In this document: one piece after another, positions 8,574-17,132 of the stretch
Position numbering within the stretch: the stretch's first letter is position 1
Layout: every line of letters begins with the position of its first letter
Source: Bacteroidaceae bacterium
Lineage (GTDB): Bacteria; Bacteroidota; Bacteroidia; Bacteroidales; Bacteroidaceae
Direction of reading: 5' to 3'
NCBI GenBank assembly: GCA_017965425.1
Contig: JAGCPY010000003.1
Coordinates: forward strand, 1 to 64,000
Length of the DNA: 64,000 nucleotides
Position numbers and translations under genes: made by a program
Notes under the pieces: generated by a model
What the model was told of the DNA's origin: nothing
The model's database searches: none
Seen by the model: only the letters and a program-made list of their open reading frames with translations

Positions 8574-9683
8574 ATGAAGATACTTTTAATAGATAACGCG
8601 GGCCTTGTCTGCAAGAATCACCGGTTTTATTGTGTAGAAGGTACGGGTAAATTTGCGGCTGAGTTGGTTGAACTTGGGGCAGATGTGACAATGTTTGGCC
8701 AAAAGGTCGTAATGGAGTCCTGTGTCTCGGTATTTGACATCGAGGCTCATGGTATTAAGACAGCGGGACTGTGGCGTAAGAAAAATAAGGTAATGAGTTA
8801 CCTTGGACTGTATTTTAACGCAATCAAGTACATTTGCAAATCAGACTTTGTCTATATCTTCTACCCTAATGCTTTCCGTTTTCTGGCTTTCATTTGTTCC
8901 TTGCTCGGGGTAAAATACGGGTTATATGTTCGTGGTGATGAGGGTATTGAAGATAGAGTGTCGAAGAGAATTTACAAGCGAGCTGCTGTGGTTTTGACTG
9001 TTTCACAGATGTTTACCAATATGGTAAATAGAGTGACTAACAGCAATGTTGCGGAGAACATTCGCCCCATGCTCAGTTATGACGACAGCGATGTCGTATA
9101 TGACCATGTATATGTGAGCAAGGACAAGTATGAATTACTTTTCTTGTGTAGAATTCAAAAAGCTAAAGGCATTTTGGAACTAATGGAAGCATTGCAGCGG
9201 ATGAAAAGTAATGATGCTCACACGTTCCATCTGACTGTAGCCGGTGACGGCGATTACCTTGATGAAGCAAAGAATGAGTGTAAGAAGATGGGGCTAGAGA
9301 ATGAAGTGACTTTTCTTGGCGGCGTATATGATAATAAGCTTAAAGCTGAGATTTATAGAAAAGCAGATCTTTACGTGTTGCCAACATACTACAACGAAGG
9401 CTTTCCTCGTACCTTGTATGAGGCAATGATATTTGGAACACCTGTACTAACTACAATGGTAGCAGGAATAGCTTCACTAATGAAAGACAAAGAAAACTGC
9501 AGAGAGTTGGCGCCTCACTCCGTAGATAGTATTGTCGAGGTGCTAACATACGCATTTAATCACTATGACGAAATGGGTAAGCTGGCTAAGAACGGAGCTA
9601 AGATGGTGGCAAAAGTTGTTGACCGGAATCGCCCGAGCCATGCCCGCCAATTATATCAAAAGATAGAACAATATGGCAAGTAG
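8574..9683 (+). CDS. GT4-family glycosyltransferase
   Basis: A 369-residue GT-B enzyme. The N-terminal acceptor domain begins MKILLIDNAGLV. The C-terminal domain has LFLCRIQKAKGILELMEAL (donor phosphate contacts), HLTVAGDGDYLDEA, VTFLGGVYD, and a complete EX7E motif in NEGFPRTLYEAM. It belongs to the polysaccharide locus and overlaps the next gene by 11 bases, so the two are probably translationally coupled. Sugar specificity cannot be read from the sequence. Confidence 0.85.
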   Translation: MKILLIDNAGLVCKNHRFYCVEGTGKFAAELVELGADVTMFGQKVVMESCVSVFDIEAHGIKTAGLWRKKNKVMSYLGLYFNAIKYICKSDFVYIFYPNAFRFLAFICSLLGVKYGLYVRGDEGIEDRVSKRIYKRAAVVLTVSQMFTNMVNRVTNSNVAENIRPMLSYDDSDVVYDHVYVSKDKYELLFLCRIQKAKGILELMEALQRMKSNDAHTFHLTVAGDGDYLDEAKNECKKMGLENEVTFLGGVYDNKLKAEIYRKADLYVLPTYYNEGFPRTLYEAMIFGTPVLTTMVAGIASLMKDKENCRELAPHSVDSIVEVLTYAFNHYDEMGKLAKNGAKMVAKVVDRNRPSHARQLYQKIEQYGK

Positions 9684-10299
9684 TATTTGGAACAAGAAGC
9701 TGACGGGGTTGCCAGGAGCCTTATGCATCATGCTTTCCACAGCATGGGCAAGACTGGCAAATTGGATAACCACGCAAACAGTGCTTGGAAACATAAAGCA
9801 TCATGGGAAAAATATTCTCGTGATGCGAGGGTGTGTTTATCGCTATCCTCAATGGATAGAACTTGAAGACAATGTGATAATTGGAAGGAATACTATTATG
9901 ACAGCAGAGATTTGCAAGGAATATAGTAATCCTAACAGGGGCGGGTATCTTCTTGTAAATAAACATGTTAGCATTGGTAATAATTGTGAGATAGATTTTT
10001 CGGGCGGTGTAAAGATAGACCAATTGGCGCACATTGCCCATCATGTTCAGATTTCGACTCACGATCACGGATACGATTACAGAAACAAACCTGTAGGCAA
10101 AGCCTTGGAGATAGGTGAGGGTGTTTTTATTGGCTCTCGCAGTGTCATTCTACACAACTGTAGCCGCATAGGCAAAAATGCAGTGATAGGAACAGGAAGT
10201 GTGGTGACAAAGGATGTTCCTGACAATGCCATTGTGGCGGGCAACCCTGCGAGAATAATAAAATATTTAAACACCTCGAAAGAGGATAATGAGCAATAG
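9673..10299 (+). CDS. hexapeptide-repeat (LbH) acyltransferase, WbbJ-like
   Basis: A 208-residue left-handed beta-helix acetyltransferase. Hexapeptide repeats run from about residue 60 to the end (IELEDNVIIGRNT, VSIGNNCEI, IGEGVFIGSRSVIL, IGKNAVIGTGSVV), closing with the usual KDVPDNAIVAGNPARIIK. The catalytic His is probably in QISTHDHGYD. It is expected to O-acetylate a sugar of the repeat unit using acetyl-CoA. Its start overlaps the end of the upstream glycosyltransferase; the ATG at 9673 is supported by the lack of a better start before the first repeats. Confidence 0.8.
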   Translation: MASSIWNKKLTGLPGALCIMLSTAWARLANWITTQTVLGNIKHHGKNILVMRGCVYRYPQWIELEDNVIIGRNTIMTAEICKEYSNPNRGGYLLVNKHVSIGNNCEIDFSGGVKIDQLAHIAHHVQISTHDHGYDYRNKPVGKALEIGEGVFIGSRSVILHNCSRIGKNAVIGTGSVVTKDVPDNAIVAGNPARIIKYLNTSKEDNEQ

Positions 10300-10310
10300 T
10301 TTTATTTCAA

Positions 10311-11417
10311 ATGAAAGTTCTTTTTCCGTTACATCTATTTTATCCTTCACGTATTGGAGGACCAGCAAACACGATTTATTGGTTGTGCAAGGCGTTGTCC
10401 CGAAATGGACATGACGTGACCGTCGTGACCACACGTGAAGGCATTGAAGAAGGTCGGGTGGATATTGGTCGATGGGTAGATGTGGACGGAATCAGGGTAA
10501 GATACTGCGATTCAAAGTCAAAATTTTCGATAGGAGTAATAAAACACGCACTCAAAGAAGTTAAGAAGGTTGATACTGTCGTATTTAGTTCGATCTGCTT
10601 TCTTCCAAATTTCTTGATTGCAATAGCAGCGCGTTTAAGAGGGAAAAAAATAATATGGTCACCAAGAGGGGAATTGTTTGACACTGCTGTACAGTGGGGA
10701 AGTAAGGGTAAGGGACTATATTTTGCAGTCTTGAATGTTCTCATGGGCAAGCAAATTCTTTTTCATGCCACTTCGGAAGCGGAAAAAGACTCTATTTTGA
10801 AATATTTTCCTAACGCGGAAGTGGTGATTATACCTAACTATATGGAGTTGCCCGAAAGAGTAGGTGTGGATTCTGACTATACTGATCTACTCTATGTGGG
10901 CAGAATCGCACCTATAAAGGCTCTCGAAAAACTCATTGATGGGTTGGCACAATCGAAACAGTTCTTGTCGTCTCGTTATAAATTTGTAATGGTAGGTGGC
11001 GTGGAAAAGCAATTTGAGGATTATTATCATGGGTTGTTAGACCAAGTTGAGAGATTGAGATTGCAAGACAAAGTACAATTTATGGGAAGTTTGACAGGTA
11101 AGTCCAAGTTTCAGGCTTACGCCTCTGCAAGGTATTCGTTTCTGGTTTCTAATTCGGAGAATTTCGGTAATGTGGTTATAGAGGCGTTATCGCAAGGTAC
11201 TCCGGTTGTAGCCTCAACTGGTACTCCGTGGTCGCAACTGCCAGAGAAGAAGGCCGGTTTTTGGATACAGAATACTCCGAAAGCAATAGCAGAAACGGTG
11301 GATTACCTTATCCAACAATCGGATGAAGATTATATGAACTATAGACAAGGAGCTTTGAATTACTCAAAGGAGTTTGATGTGTTTGAGCATGTCGATGAGT
11401 GGGAACGGATTCTGTAG
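10311..11417 (+). CDS. GT4-family glycosyltransferase
   Basis: A 368-residue GT-B enzyme. N-terminus: FYPSRIGGPANTIYWLCKAL (the glycine-rich donor loop GGPANT), then IIWSPRGELFDTAVQWG. C-terminus: LLYVGRIAPIKALEKLI, a strand with VQFMGSLTG, and a full EX7E motif in SENFGNVVIEALSQGTPVV. It starts 11 bases after the acyltransferase. It is the last gene before the truncated glycosyltransferase copy and the ATPase cassette, so it marks the left edge of that insertion. Confidence 0.85.
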   Translation: MKVLFPLHLFYPSRIGGPANTIYWLCKALSRNGHDVTVVTTREGIEEGRVDIGRWVDVDGIRVRYCDSKSKFSIGVIKHALKEVKKVDTVVFSSICFLPNFLIAIAARLRGKKIIWSPRGELFDTAVQWGSKGKGLYFAVLNVLMGKQILFHATSEAEKDSILKYFPNAEVVIIPNYMELPERVGVDSDYTDLLYVGRIAPIKALEKLIDGLAQSKQFLSSRYKFVMVGGVEKQFEDYYHGLLDQVERLRLQDKVQFMGSLTGKSKFQAYASARYSFLVSNSENFGNVVIEALSQGTPVVASTGTPWSQLPEKKAGFWIQNTPKAIAETVDYLIQQSDEDYMNYRQGALNYSKEFDVFEHVDEWERIL

Positions 11418-11500
11418 CTAATGTAAGAAACAGATGGTGATTTTATGGTTTGTCTATACTCTTTGTGGTTATTAATTGTACATTTTTTTTAGTATGATAG

Positions 11501-11605
11501 ATGAAAAGAGTTTTAATTCATACTTTGATTTTCTCCCCTGATGGGGTATCAACGGCGTACCTATATAACGATATTGCCAAACGTCTACCGATGCAAGATG
11601 GCTGA
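11501..11605 (+). pseudogene. truncated 5' copy of the WbuB-like glycosyltransferase
   Basis: The ATG at 11501 opens a 34-codon frame whose first 29 codons match the start of the intact gene at 13729. The two peptides (MKRVLIHTLIFSPDGVSTAY and onward) differ at 2 of the first 30 residues, but the DNA differs at about 12 of 90 bases, nearly all silent. So this is a diverged allele, not a fresh duplicate. Homology ends at about 11587 and the frame stops at TGA 11603. It marks one edge of the ATPase cassette. Confidence 0.8.
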
Positions 11606-11745
11606 GGGAAGAATGAAGAGGGGAGAGTAAAGAGTGAAGGGTGAAGAATGAGGAATTTGAAAGTGAAAAGTGAAAGAGTGAAAAGTGAAAAATGAAGAAT
11701 GAAAAGTGAAAGTGAAGGGTTAATGGTTAATAGTTAAAAAACAAG
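11606..11745 (+). repeat. low-complexity GTGAAGAATGAAAAGTGAA-type repeat tract
   Basis: A purine-rich stretch made of loosely repeated units such as gtgaagaatga and gtgaaaagtgaaaaatga. The 20-mer at 11676-11695 recurs exactly, in inverted orientation, at 17090-17109. Such tracts may be dispersed intergenic repeats in this genome. It separates the truncated glycosyltransferase from the ATPase promoter. Confidence 0.6.
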
Positions 11746-11786
11746 AAAAATTCACATGTGATGTGTCATAAGTAAGCGTAATTCGC

Positions 11787-11794
11787 TAGCTTTG
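11787..11794 (+). promoter_or_regulatory. -7 element TAGCTTTG upstream of the ATPase gene
   Basis: Matches TAnnTTTG, 13 bases before the ATG at 11807, which would leave a very short leader. No clear -33 TTTG is seen. It suggests the ATPase cassette has its own promoter instead of depending on the polysaccharide operon. Confidence 0.5.
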
Positions 11795-11806
11795 CATAAT
11801 AATGGT

Positions 11807-13060
11807 ATGAAGCATCTTATTATTCGAAATATTGGGCCAATTAAAGAGGCAGAATTGGAATTGAGGCGTTTCAATTTCCTCATTGGGCCTCAGAGTAGCG
11901 GTAAAAGTACTGTTGCCAAAATTCTAAGTACCTGTGAGTGGATAGAAAAGGAGGTTGAGACGACTCGTAACGAACAGGCTGTTGGCAATGGAAAAAGTTT
12001 CCGTTCCCTTGTTGAGGGCTTCCACAAGATGGAGAGCTATTTTGACAAGGATAAAGAATCGTATGTCCAATATAAAACTGATTTCATAGAGATTGTGTAT
12101 GATCATCGCGAGTTGAGTATTCATTTGAATCGCGAGGCAGAGTATAACAGACAGAAAATTTGCTATATACCATCTGAACGTAATGCGGTAACGCTGTCTG
12201 AACTTCAAGGTTTTGAGTTCGGACAGACCAATCTTAGGAGTTTCCTCTTCGACTGGTATAATGCTCGTGAGTTCTATAAGAAGGACAACAAGACTGAAAT
12301 CTTGGACTTGGGTGTAAAGTATTATTATGAACCGGACGAACTAAAGAACAAGGATCGTATTCAGCATGTGAATGGCGAAACTTATGATATTTCGTTAAGT
12401 AACTCCTCAAGTGGCTTGCAATCTGTGACACCATTGATTGTGATGCTTCAGTATTATAGCGGCCGCTATTTTGCTGAGTATGACTTTAAGAATTCCTTTA
12501 ATCAGGATAACAAGGTGAAATTGATGCGCTCTGCATTGACGAGAGAGGTCGCTTTATCTCAATACAAACCTGGATTCAAAGAGGAAGAGGTGGCGGCACT
12601 GGTGAAGCAATTTAATGATGACTTGCATAGGGGAGATCCTAGAGTACAGAAGATTTTTGAGTCATACGACCAAGCGATTGACAGGTTGTTAATTCCTAAC
12701 CGCACGACTTTTATTGTGGAAGAGCCTGAGCAGAATCTATATCCATCTACTCAATTGGCTTTGACCGATGCTATCGTAAGTCTATGCTGTGGCGAATGTG
12801 AGCATGGTTGTACTGTTACCACTCATAGCCCATTTATTTTGAACTACCTGAATGTGTTGATCGCTCGCTTTTACAAAGGTGTTGCTAACAAGGCTATGCT
12901 GAATCCGGCGGAACTGAGCGTATTTGCCGTAGGTGACGGAAGACTGGTGGACCTTATACAAAAAAACGGAAGGTCTGGCGAGTTGAGTGTGAACGCAGAG
13001 GATTTGGTAGAGACCATGCGTTATATGTACACTGAGTATCGTGAGATGAAGGATATGTAG
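11807..13060 (+). CDS. AAA_15/OLD-like ABC-type ATPase
   Basis: A 417-residue SMC/ABC-like ATPase. Walker A GPQSSGKST (27-35), ABC signature-like SNSSSGLQSVTP (about 197-208), Walker B FIVEEPEQNLYPS (about 302-314) and the His switch TTHSPF (about 337-342) are all present. The segment between Walker A and the signature is short (about 165 residues) with no long coiled coil, and no TOPRIM domain follows, so it is not a full OLD nuclease. I use the ATG at 11807; an upstream TTG lies inside the promoter element. It ends 5 bases before its partner gene. Standalone ATPases of this kind are often part of phage-defence pairs; the role here is inferred. Confidence 0.75.
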   Translation: MKHLIIRNIGPIKEAELELRRFNFLIGPQSSGKSTVAKILSTCEWIEKEVETTRNEQAVGNGKSFRSLVEGFHKMESYFDKDKESYVQYKTDFIEIVYDHRELSIHLNREAEYNRQKICYIPSERNAVTLSELQGFEFGQTNLRSFLFDWYNAREFYKKDNKTEILDLGVKYYYEPDELKNKDRIQHVNGETYDISLSNSSSGLQSVTPLIVMLQYYSGRYFAEYDFKNSFNQDNKVKLMRSALTREVALSQYKPGFKEEEVAALVKQFNDDLHRGDPRVQKIFESYDQAIDRLLIPNRTTFIVEEPEQNLYPSTQLALTDAIVSLCCGECEHGCTVTTHSPFILNYLNVLIARFYKGVANKAMLNPAELSVFAVGDGRLVDLIQKNGRSGELSVNAEDLVETMRYMYTEYREMKDM

Positions 13061-13065
13061 GGCGT

Positions 13066-13674
13066 ATGTTGAAGGAGTTGTTTGAAGCACACTTTTATGG
13101 CACTTTCTCCAAAGTGGATAAGAAGGTGGTGATGTTAGAGGAAAAATCTGCCACGGGTGATTTCTCGCTTCTTGACCCAAATGCATGTATAGGTTGTAAG
13201 TATGTGTGCAATGAGGTGCCTGAGAAAAGAGAACAATTGAAAGTGTATTGTACGCAGGATGTCAATATTATCAGCATCGATCAGGTGTTCAGCTTTGTTC
13301 GCCAGGAGGTAGGCGATATATGCGATTTTATGCTTGATGCCCCCAATACAACCGTTTTGGTGGAGACGACTTGCTCCACTTCAGAGCATGTGATAGGCAA
13401 ACGTCAAAAGGCGCGCGGCCAGTTGTATAATACCTTGTGTCAATTATATGCCAATCCTGTAGTCAGAGATCATATTGAGAATAATAACGTGCGATATGTT
13501 GTGTTCTCTTGGAAGGAAACTTTTCCAGAGGACAGAGAAATGGATAATATAGAATCAAGTATGAAAGGAATGACCGTTTTGACCGATGTTGTTTATTCGC
13601 CTGATAATGAGTCAAAATTTTACTTTGACTTTAAGCTAAAGGAGATTCGCTATCCAGATATGCTTATGGTATAG
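13066..13674 (+). CDS. unknown partner of the ATPase, possible nuclease-like effector
   Basis: A 202-residue soluble protein that I do not recognise. It has a cysteine cluster (CIGCKYVC, Cys 41, 44, 48; Cys 62) that could bind metal. The central part has a strand with VLVETTCS (Glu 100) preceded by CDFMLD (Asp 87/91) and followed by a helix with GKRQKARGQLYNTL (Lys 112-115, Gln 119). That arrangement recalls the D...E...K/Q layout of PD-(D/E)xK nucleases, but the ExK motif is not exact. It begins 5 bases after the ATPase gene, so the two are surely co-expressed. An effector role is inference. Confidence 0.4.
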   Translation: MLKELFEAHFYGTFSKVDKKVVMLEEKSATGDFSLLDPNACIGCKYVCNEVPEKREQLKVYCTQDVNIISIDQVFSFVRQEVGDICDFMLDAPNTTVLVETTCSTSEHVIGKRQKARGQLYNTLCQLYANPVVRDHIENNNVRYVVFSWKETFPEDREMDNIESSMKGMTVLTDVVYSPDNESKFYFDFKLKEIRYPDMLMV

Positions 13675-13728
13675 TTATTATGATTCATGGTTAACTGATT
13701 GTTCTTGGCTAAATCCTATAGAAGTACA

Positions 13729-14973
13729 ATGAAAAGAGTTCTTATTCATACTTTGATATTTTCACCTGATGGGGTGTCAACGGCGTATCTGTATAATGAT
13801 ATTGCAAGACGTCTACAGGAGAGAGGCTATGAGGTGGTGGTGCTGACAACGACACCGCATTTTAATATCGTGCCAGAACAGGTGGCCCTGCAACCGATGC
13901 ACTGGAAGGTGTGGGGGCTGTGTAAGGTGAGCCGTTTCCACGGGATGACCGTTCTGCATGTGCCGCAGAAGAAGTTCAAGAGCACGATGCTGAGATTGTT
14001 GGGCTTCATCTATTGGCATATCGTGTCTTTCTTCATCGGTCTGACGGTACGGCATGTGGATTTGATTCTTTCTCCGTCCCCCCCCCTGACGATAGGTCTG
14101 CTGAACCTTTGGATGGCGGCGCTGAAGGGATGTCGGGTGGTGTATAACGTGCAAGAAATATATCCGGACATTCTGAAGCTGAAGGGTGGTTTCGCGTTGA
14201 AGTTCCTGCGCTGGATGGAGCGGAAGGTGTATAACGGCTCTGATGCGGTAACGACGATCGACCAGGTGTTCTATGATACGATTGTGCCGAGGTTCAAGGA
14301 TAAGAGCAAGTTGCATATCATTCCGAACTTTGTGGATACAGAGCTGTATCGTCAGGTGGAGTGGGAGAATACGCTGGATGCAAGGCTGTTCCCGAAGAAT
14401 GATAGTATTAAATTGCTGTATGCTGGCAATATTGGTCATGCGCAGTCGTGGGAACCTCTGATAGCTTTGGCGGAGAAAACGAGGGATTTGAACGTGGAAT
14501 ATATTGTGATCGGTGAAGGGGCTAAACGGGGTTATGTGGAGGAAGAGATACAGAAACGGGGGCTGGAGAAACTGCACTTGTTGCCGTATCAGCCGCGAGA
14601 GCTGATGCCGGCAATCCTTTCATACTCTGATGCGTCATTCATCTTCATGGCTCCAGAAAAGGATGGTGACGGGTTCCCGTCAAAGGTCTATACCATTATG
14701 GCTTGTGAACGGCCTCTTCTGGTGCTGTCAGGTGAGAATACGCCTATCATTAACTTTTTGAAGAATAAGGGCTGTGCCAAGTTGGTGACAGAACAGGACT
14801 TTGAGAAGAAGGTGGATGAGATGGTGGTATGGTTACATGAAGTAACCAAGGAGGAATTACGGAGCATGGGAAAAAAGGGAGTCACGGAAATATGGAATCA
14901 TTATACGAAGGAGATTGTGACGGATAAGTACGTGGATTTGGTGGATTCTCTATTGAACACGAATGCTCATTAA
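13729..14973 (+). CDS. GT4 glycosyltransferase, WbuB-like
   Basis: A 414-residue GT-B enzyme of the WbuB-like group. The ATG at 13729 is chosen because its N-terminus (MKRVLIHTLIFSPDGVSTAY) equals that of the truncated copy at 11501; an upstream TTG is less likely. Marks include HIIPNFVDTELY, LLYAGNIGHAQSWEPLI and the C-terminal DGDGFPSKVYTIMACERP typical of WbuB. WbuB-type enzymes commonly transfer a 6-deoxy-amino sugar early in repeat-unit assembly; the actual donor here is not shown. It is followed by an epimerase, rmlA and rmlB. Confidence 0.8.
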   Translation: MKRVLIHTLIFSPDGVSTAYLYNDIARRLQERGYEVVVLTTTPHFNIVPEQVALQPMHWKVWGLCKVSRFHGMTVLHVPQKKFKSTMLRLLGFIYWHIVSFFIGLTVRHVDLILSPSPPLTIGLLNLWMAALKGCRVVYNVQEIYPDILKLKGGFALKFLRWMERKVYNGSDAVTTIDQVFYDTIVPRFKDKSKLHIIPNFVDTELYRQVEWENTLDARLFPKNDSIKLLYAGNIGHAQSWEPLIALAEKTRDLNVEYIVIGEGAKRGYVEEEIQKRGLEKLHLLPYQPRELMPAILSYSDASFIFMAPEKDGDGFPSKVYTIMACERPLLVLSGENTPIINFLKNKGCAKLVTEQDFEKKVDEMVVWLHEVTKEELRSMGKKGVTEIWNHYTKEIVTDKYVDLVDSLLNTNAH

Positions 14974-15082
14974 TTGACCATTAATTATCAAGAATTTGAG
15001 AACTCTTAGAGCAGCGAGAACCGTCAAACTTGTTTGTTTGGTCGAGTCGTGACAAGAGTCAACGAAGTTAATTAGAGAATTT

Positions 15083-16045
15083 ATGAAAATACTGATTACG
15101 GGAGTACACGGCTTTGTGGGTTCCAATTTGGTACATGCCTTGTCGGCTGAACATGAAATTTACGGATTGGATATCATCGCGCCGGAAAAAGAGGGTGTGG
15201 TCAAGACTTTTGGTTGGGATGTGTTGAGTGAAGAGTTAGGAATGAAGAATGATGAATTGCCAGAAGTGGATGCCATCATTCATTTGGCAGGAAAGGCTCA
15301 TGACACGAAGAACCAAGCGCAGGCAGATGTTTATTTTAAGGTAAATACAGATCTGACGAAGAAAATATATGACTATTTCCTGCATTCGTCGGTACGGAAG
15401 TTCATTTTCTTCAGTTCAGTGAAGGCCGCGGCAGACCGTGTGGAAGGAGATTTTGTGGATGAGACGGTGGTGCCGAAGCCGAAAGGACCATACGGTGAGA
15501 GTAAGATTGCAGCGGAACGGTATATCCTGGAAAATGAAAAAATGAGAGTGAAGAATGGCCAGGAGGTATATATTCTTCGTCCTTGTATGATTCATGGGCC
15601 AGGGAATAAGGGGAATCTAAACTTATTATATAATGTGGTAAGCAAGGGGAGCCCATGGCCGTTAGGAGCTTTTGAGAACCGGCGGACATTCATGTCGATA
15701 GATAATCTCTGCTTTGTTATCAAAGGTCTGCTAACGCAGCATGTAGAGAGTGGAATCTATCACGTAAATGATGATGAGGCGGTCTCGACCAATGAATTGA
15801 TCGAGATTATTTGTGAGGCACTTGGCAAGAAACCTCATATCTGGCATATTAACAGGGGATTGATGGAAGGTGTTGCTCGAGTTGGTGATGTGTTGCATCT
15901 CCCATTAAATAGTGAAAGGTTACGGAAACTCACAGAAAATTATATTTCAAGCAATGTAAAGATCAAAAAGGCTCTTGGAATAACGGAACTTCCGGTCAAG
16001 GCGAAAGATGGTTTATACAAGACGATAAAGTCATTTTCGAAATAA
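15083..16045 (+). CDS. NAD-dependent epimerase/dehydratase (nucleotide-sugar)
   Basis: A 320-residue extended SDR enzyme. The NAD-binding loop is TGVHGFVGSN (6-15), the catalytic region is FFSSVKAAAD and the active-site pair is YGESK (Tyr-x3-Lys). Proteins of this type in polysaccharide loci epimerise or reduce C4 of a nucleotide- or lipid-linked sugar. It follows a WbuB-like transferase, a common pairing. Two segments (LGMKNDELPE, about 53-62, and ENEKMRVKNGQE, about 150-161) look like in-frame insertions of the genome's gaatgaagaatg-type repeat. The gene is preceded by a 109-base gap without a clear promoter. Confidence 0.75.
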   Translation: MKILITGVHGFVGSNLVHALSAEHEIYGLDIIAPEKEGVVKTFGWDVLSEELGMKNDELPEVDAIIHLAGKAHDTKNQAQADVYFKVNTDLTKKIYDYFLHSSVRKFIFFSSVKAAADRVEGDFVDETVVPKPKGPYGESKIAAERYILENEKMRVKNGQEVYILRPCMIHGPGNKGNLNLLYNVVSKGSPWPLGAFENRRTFMSIDNLCFVIKGLLTQHVESGIYHVNDDEAVSTNELIEIICEALGKKPHIWHINRGLMEGVARVGDVLHLPLNSERLRKLTENYISSNVKIKKALGITELPVKAKDGLYKTIKSFSK

Positions 16046-16115
16046 TAGAGTCGATTTTTATGTGTCTCATTATCTCATGTCATAGCTATCTTCAAAAAAA
16101 AACTTTAATTATGCA

Positions 16116-16143
16116 TTGCTTTCAAAATTATTGATTACCTTTG
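16116..16143 (+). promoter_or_regulatory. promoter for rmlA (TTG, 17 bases, TACCTTTG)
   Basis: TACCTTTG at 16136-16143 matches the Bacteroidota -7 box, and a TTG at 16116-16118 could be the -33 element. It lies 21 bases before the rmlA ATG. It suggests an internal transcription start for the sugar-nucleotide and ACP part of the locus. Confidence 0.6.
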
Positions 16144-16164
16144 CACCCAAAATTTGAAGAGCGT

Positions 16165-17085
16165 ATGAAAGGAATCGTTTTGGCCGGTGGTAGTGGTACA
16201 CGGCTGTACCCTATTACCAAGGGAGTAAGTAAGCAATTGCTTCCGATATATGATAAACCCATGGTTTATTATCCTATTTCGGCATTAATGTTGGCTGGCA
16301 TCCGTGAAATCCTTATCATCTCCACACCACAGGATCTTCCAGGATTCCGTCGGCTTTTGGGGGATGGGAGTGACTATGGCGTGCGTTTTGAGTATGCAGA
16401 GCAACCATCCCCTGACGGCTTGGCACAAGCTTTCATCATCGGTGAGGATTTCATCGGCGACGATGCGGCCTGTTTGGTGCTGGGAGATAACATTTTCCAT
16501 GGTGCTGGCTTCACCGCCATGTTGGCAAAGGCTGTCAAGGATGCCGAGGAAAATGCCAAGGCTACCGTCTTCGGCTATTGGGTGAACGATCCCGAACGTT
16601 ATGGCGTGGCGGAGTTCGATAAAGAAGGGAACTGCCTCTCTATTGAGGAGAAACCGAAGGAACCCAAGAGCAACTATGCGGTTGTGGGGCTCTATTTCTA
16701 TCCTAATAAAGTGGTGGAAGTGGCTAAGCATATCAAGCCTTCGGCTCGGGGAGAACTGGAAATCACAACGGTGAACCAGCAGTTCTTGAAAGACGGTGAA
16801 TTAAAGGTGCAGTTGTTTGGCCGTGGTTTCGCTTGGTTAGATACGGGCACGCATGATTCTCTCTCCGAAGCTTCTACGTTTGTGGAGGTCATCGAAAAAC
16901 GACAGGGTTTGAAGATTGCTTGTCTGGAGGGTATCGCCTACCGTAAGGGATGGATAACAGAGGAGAGGATGCGTGAACTGGCTCAACCCATGATTAAGAA
17001 CCAATATGGCCAGTATCTCCTGCACGTCATTGATGAGATGAAGGAAGAGGTGACCTCTACCAATATCTTAGGTAAAACGCGCTGA
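16165..17085 (+). CDS. rmlA: glucose-1-phosphate thymidylyltransferase
   Basis: A 306-residue enzyme making dTDP-glucose from dTTP and glucose-1-phosphate. The signature [13 protein letters not shown] (6-18) starts the nucleotidyl-transfer loop, and the family marks [42 protein letters not shown] and [12 protein letters not shown] are all present. The ATG at 16165 is used; a TTG at 16141 overlaps the -7 promoter box. Full family length. It is followed by rmlB after a short repeat, but no rmlC or rmlD occurs in the window, so the product is probably not dTDP-rhamnose. Confidence 0.95.
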   Translation: MKGIVLAGGSGTRLYPITKGVSKQLLPIYDKPMVYYPISALMLAGIREILIISTPQDLPGFRRLLGDGSDYGVRFEYAEQPSPDGLAQAFIIGEDFIGDDAACLVLGDNIFHGAGFTAMLAKAVKDAEENAKATVFGYWVNDPERYGVAEFDKEGNCLSIEEKPKEPKSNYAVVGLYFYPNKVVEVAKHIKPSARGELEITTVNQQFLKDGELKVQLFGRGFAWLDTGTHDSLSEASTFVEVIEKRQGLKIACLEGIAYRKGWITEERMRELAQPMIKNQYGQYLLHVIDEMKEEVTSTNILGKTR

Positions 17086-17089
17086 GAAT

Positions 17090-17109
17090 TCATTTTTCAC
17101 TTTTCACTC
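17090..17109 (-). repeat. dispersed 20-mer, inverted copy of 11676-11695
   Basis: Exact reverse complement of the 20 bases at 11676-11695, in the rmlA-rmlB gap. The neighbouring bases to 17126 continue the same tcatttttcactt pattern. It may act as a spacer or be a remnant of a dispersed intergenic repeat family. Confidence 0.7.
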
Positions 17110-17132
17110 GATCATTTTTCACTTATATTATA

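Noticed and set aside
13813-14577. 254-codon minus-strand frame opposite the WbuB-like gene
   Set aside because: Composition is His/Arg/Gln-rich as in antisense shadows, and the plus strand is a convincing glycosyltransferase.
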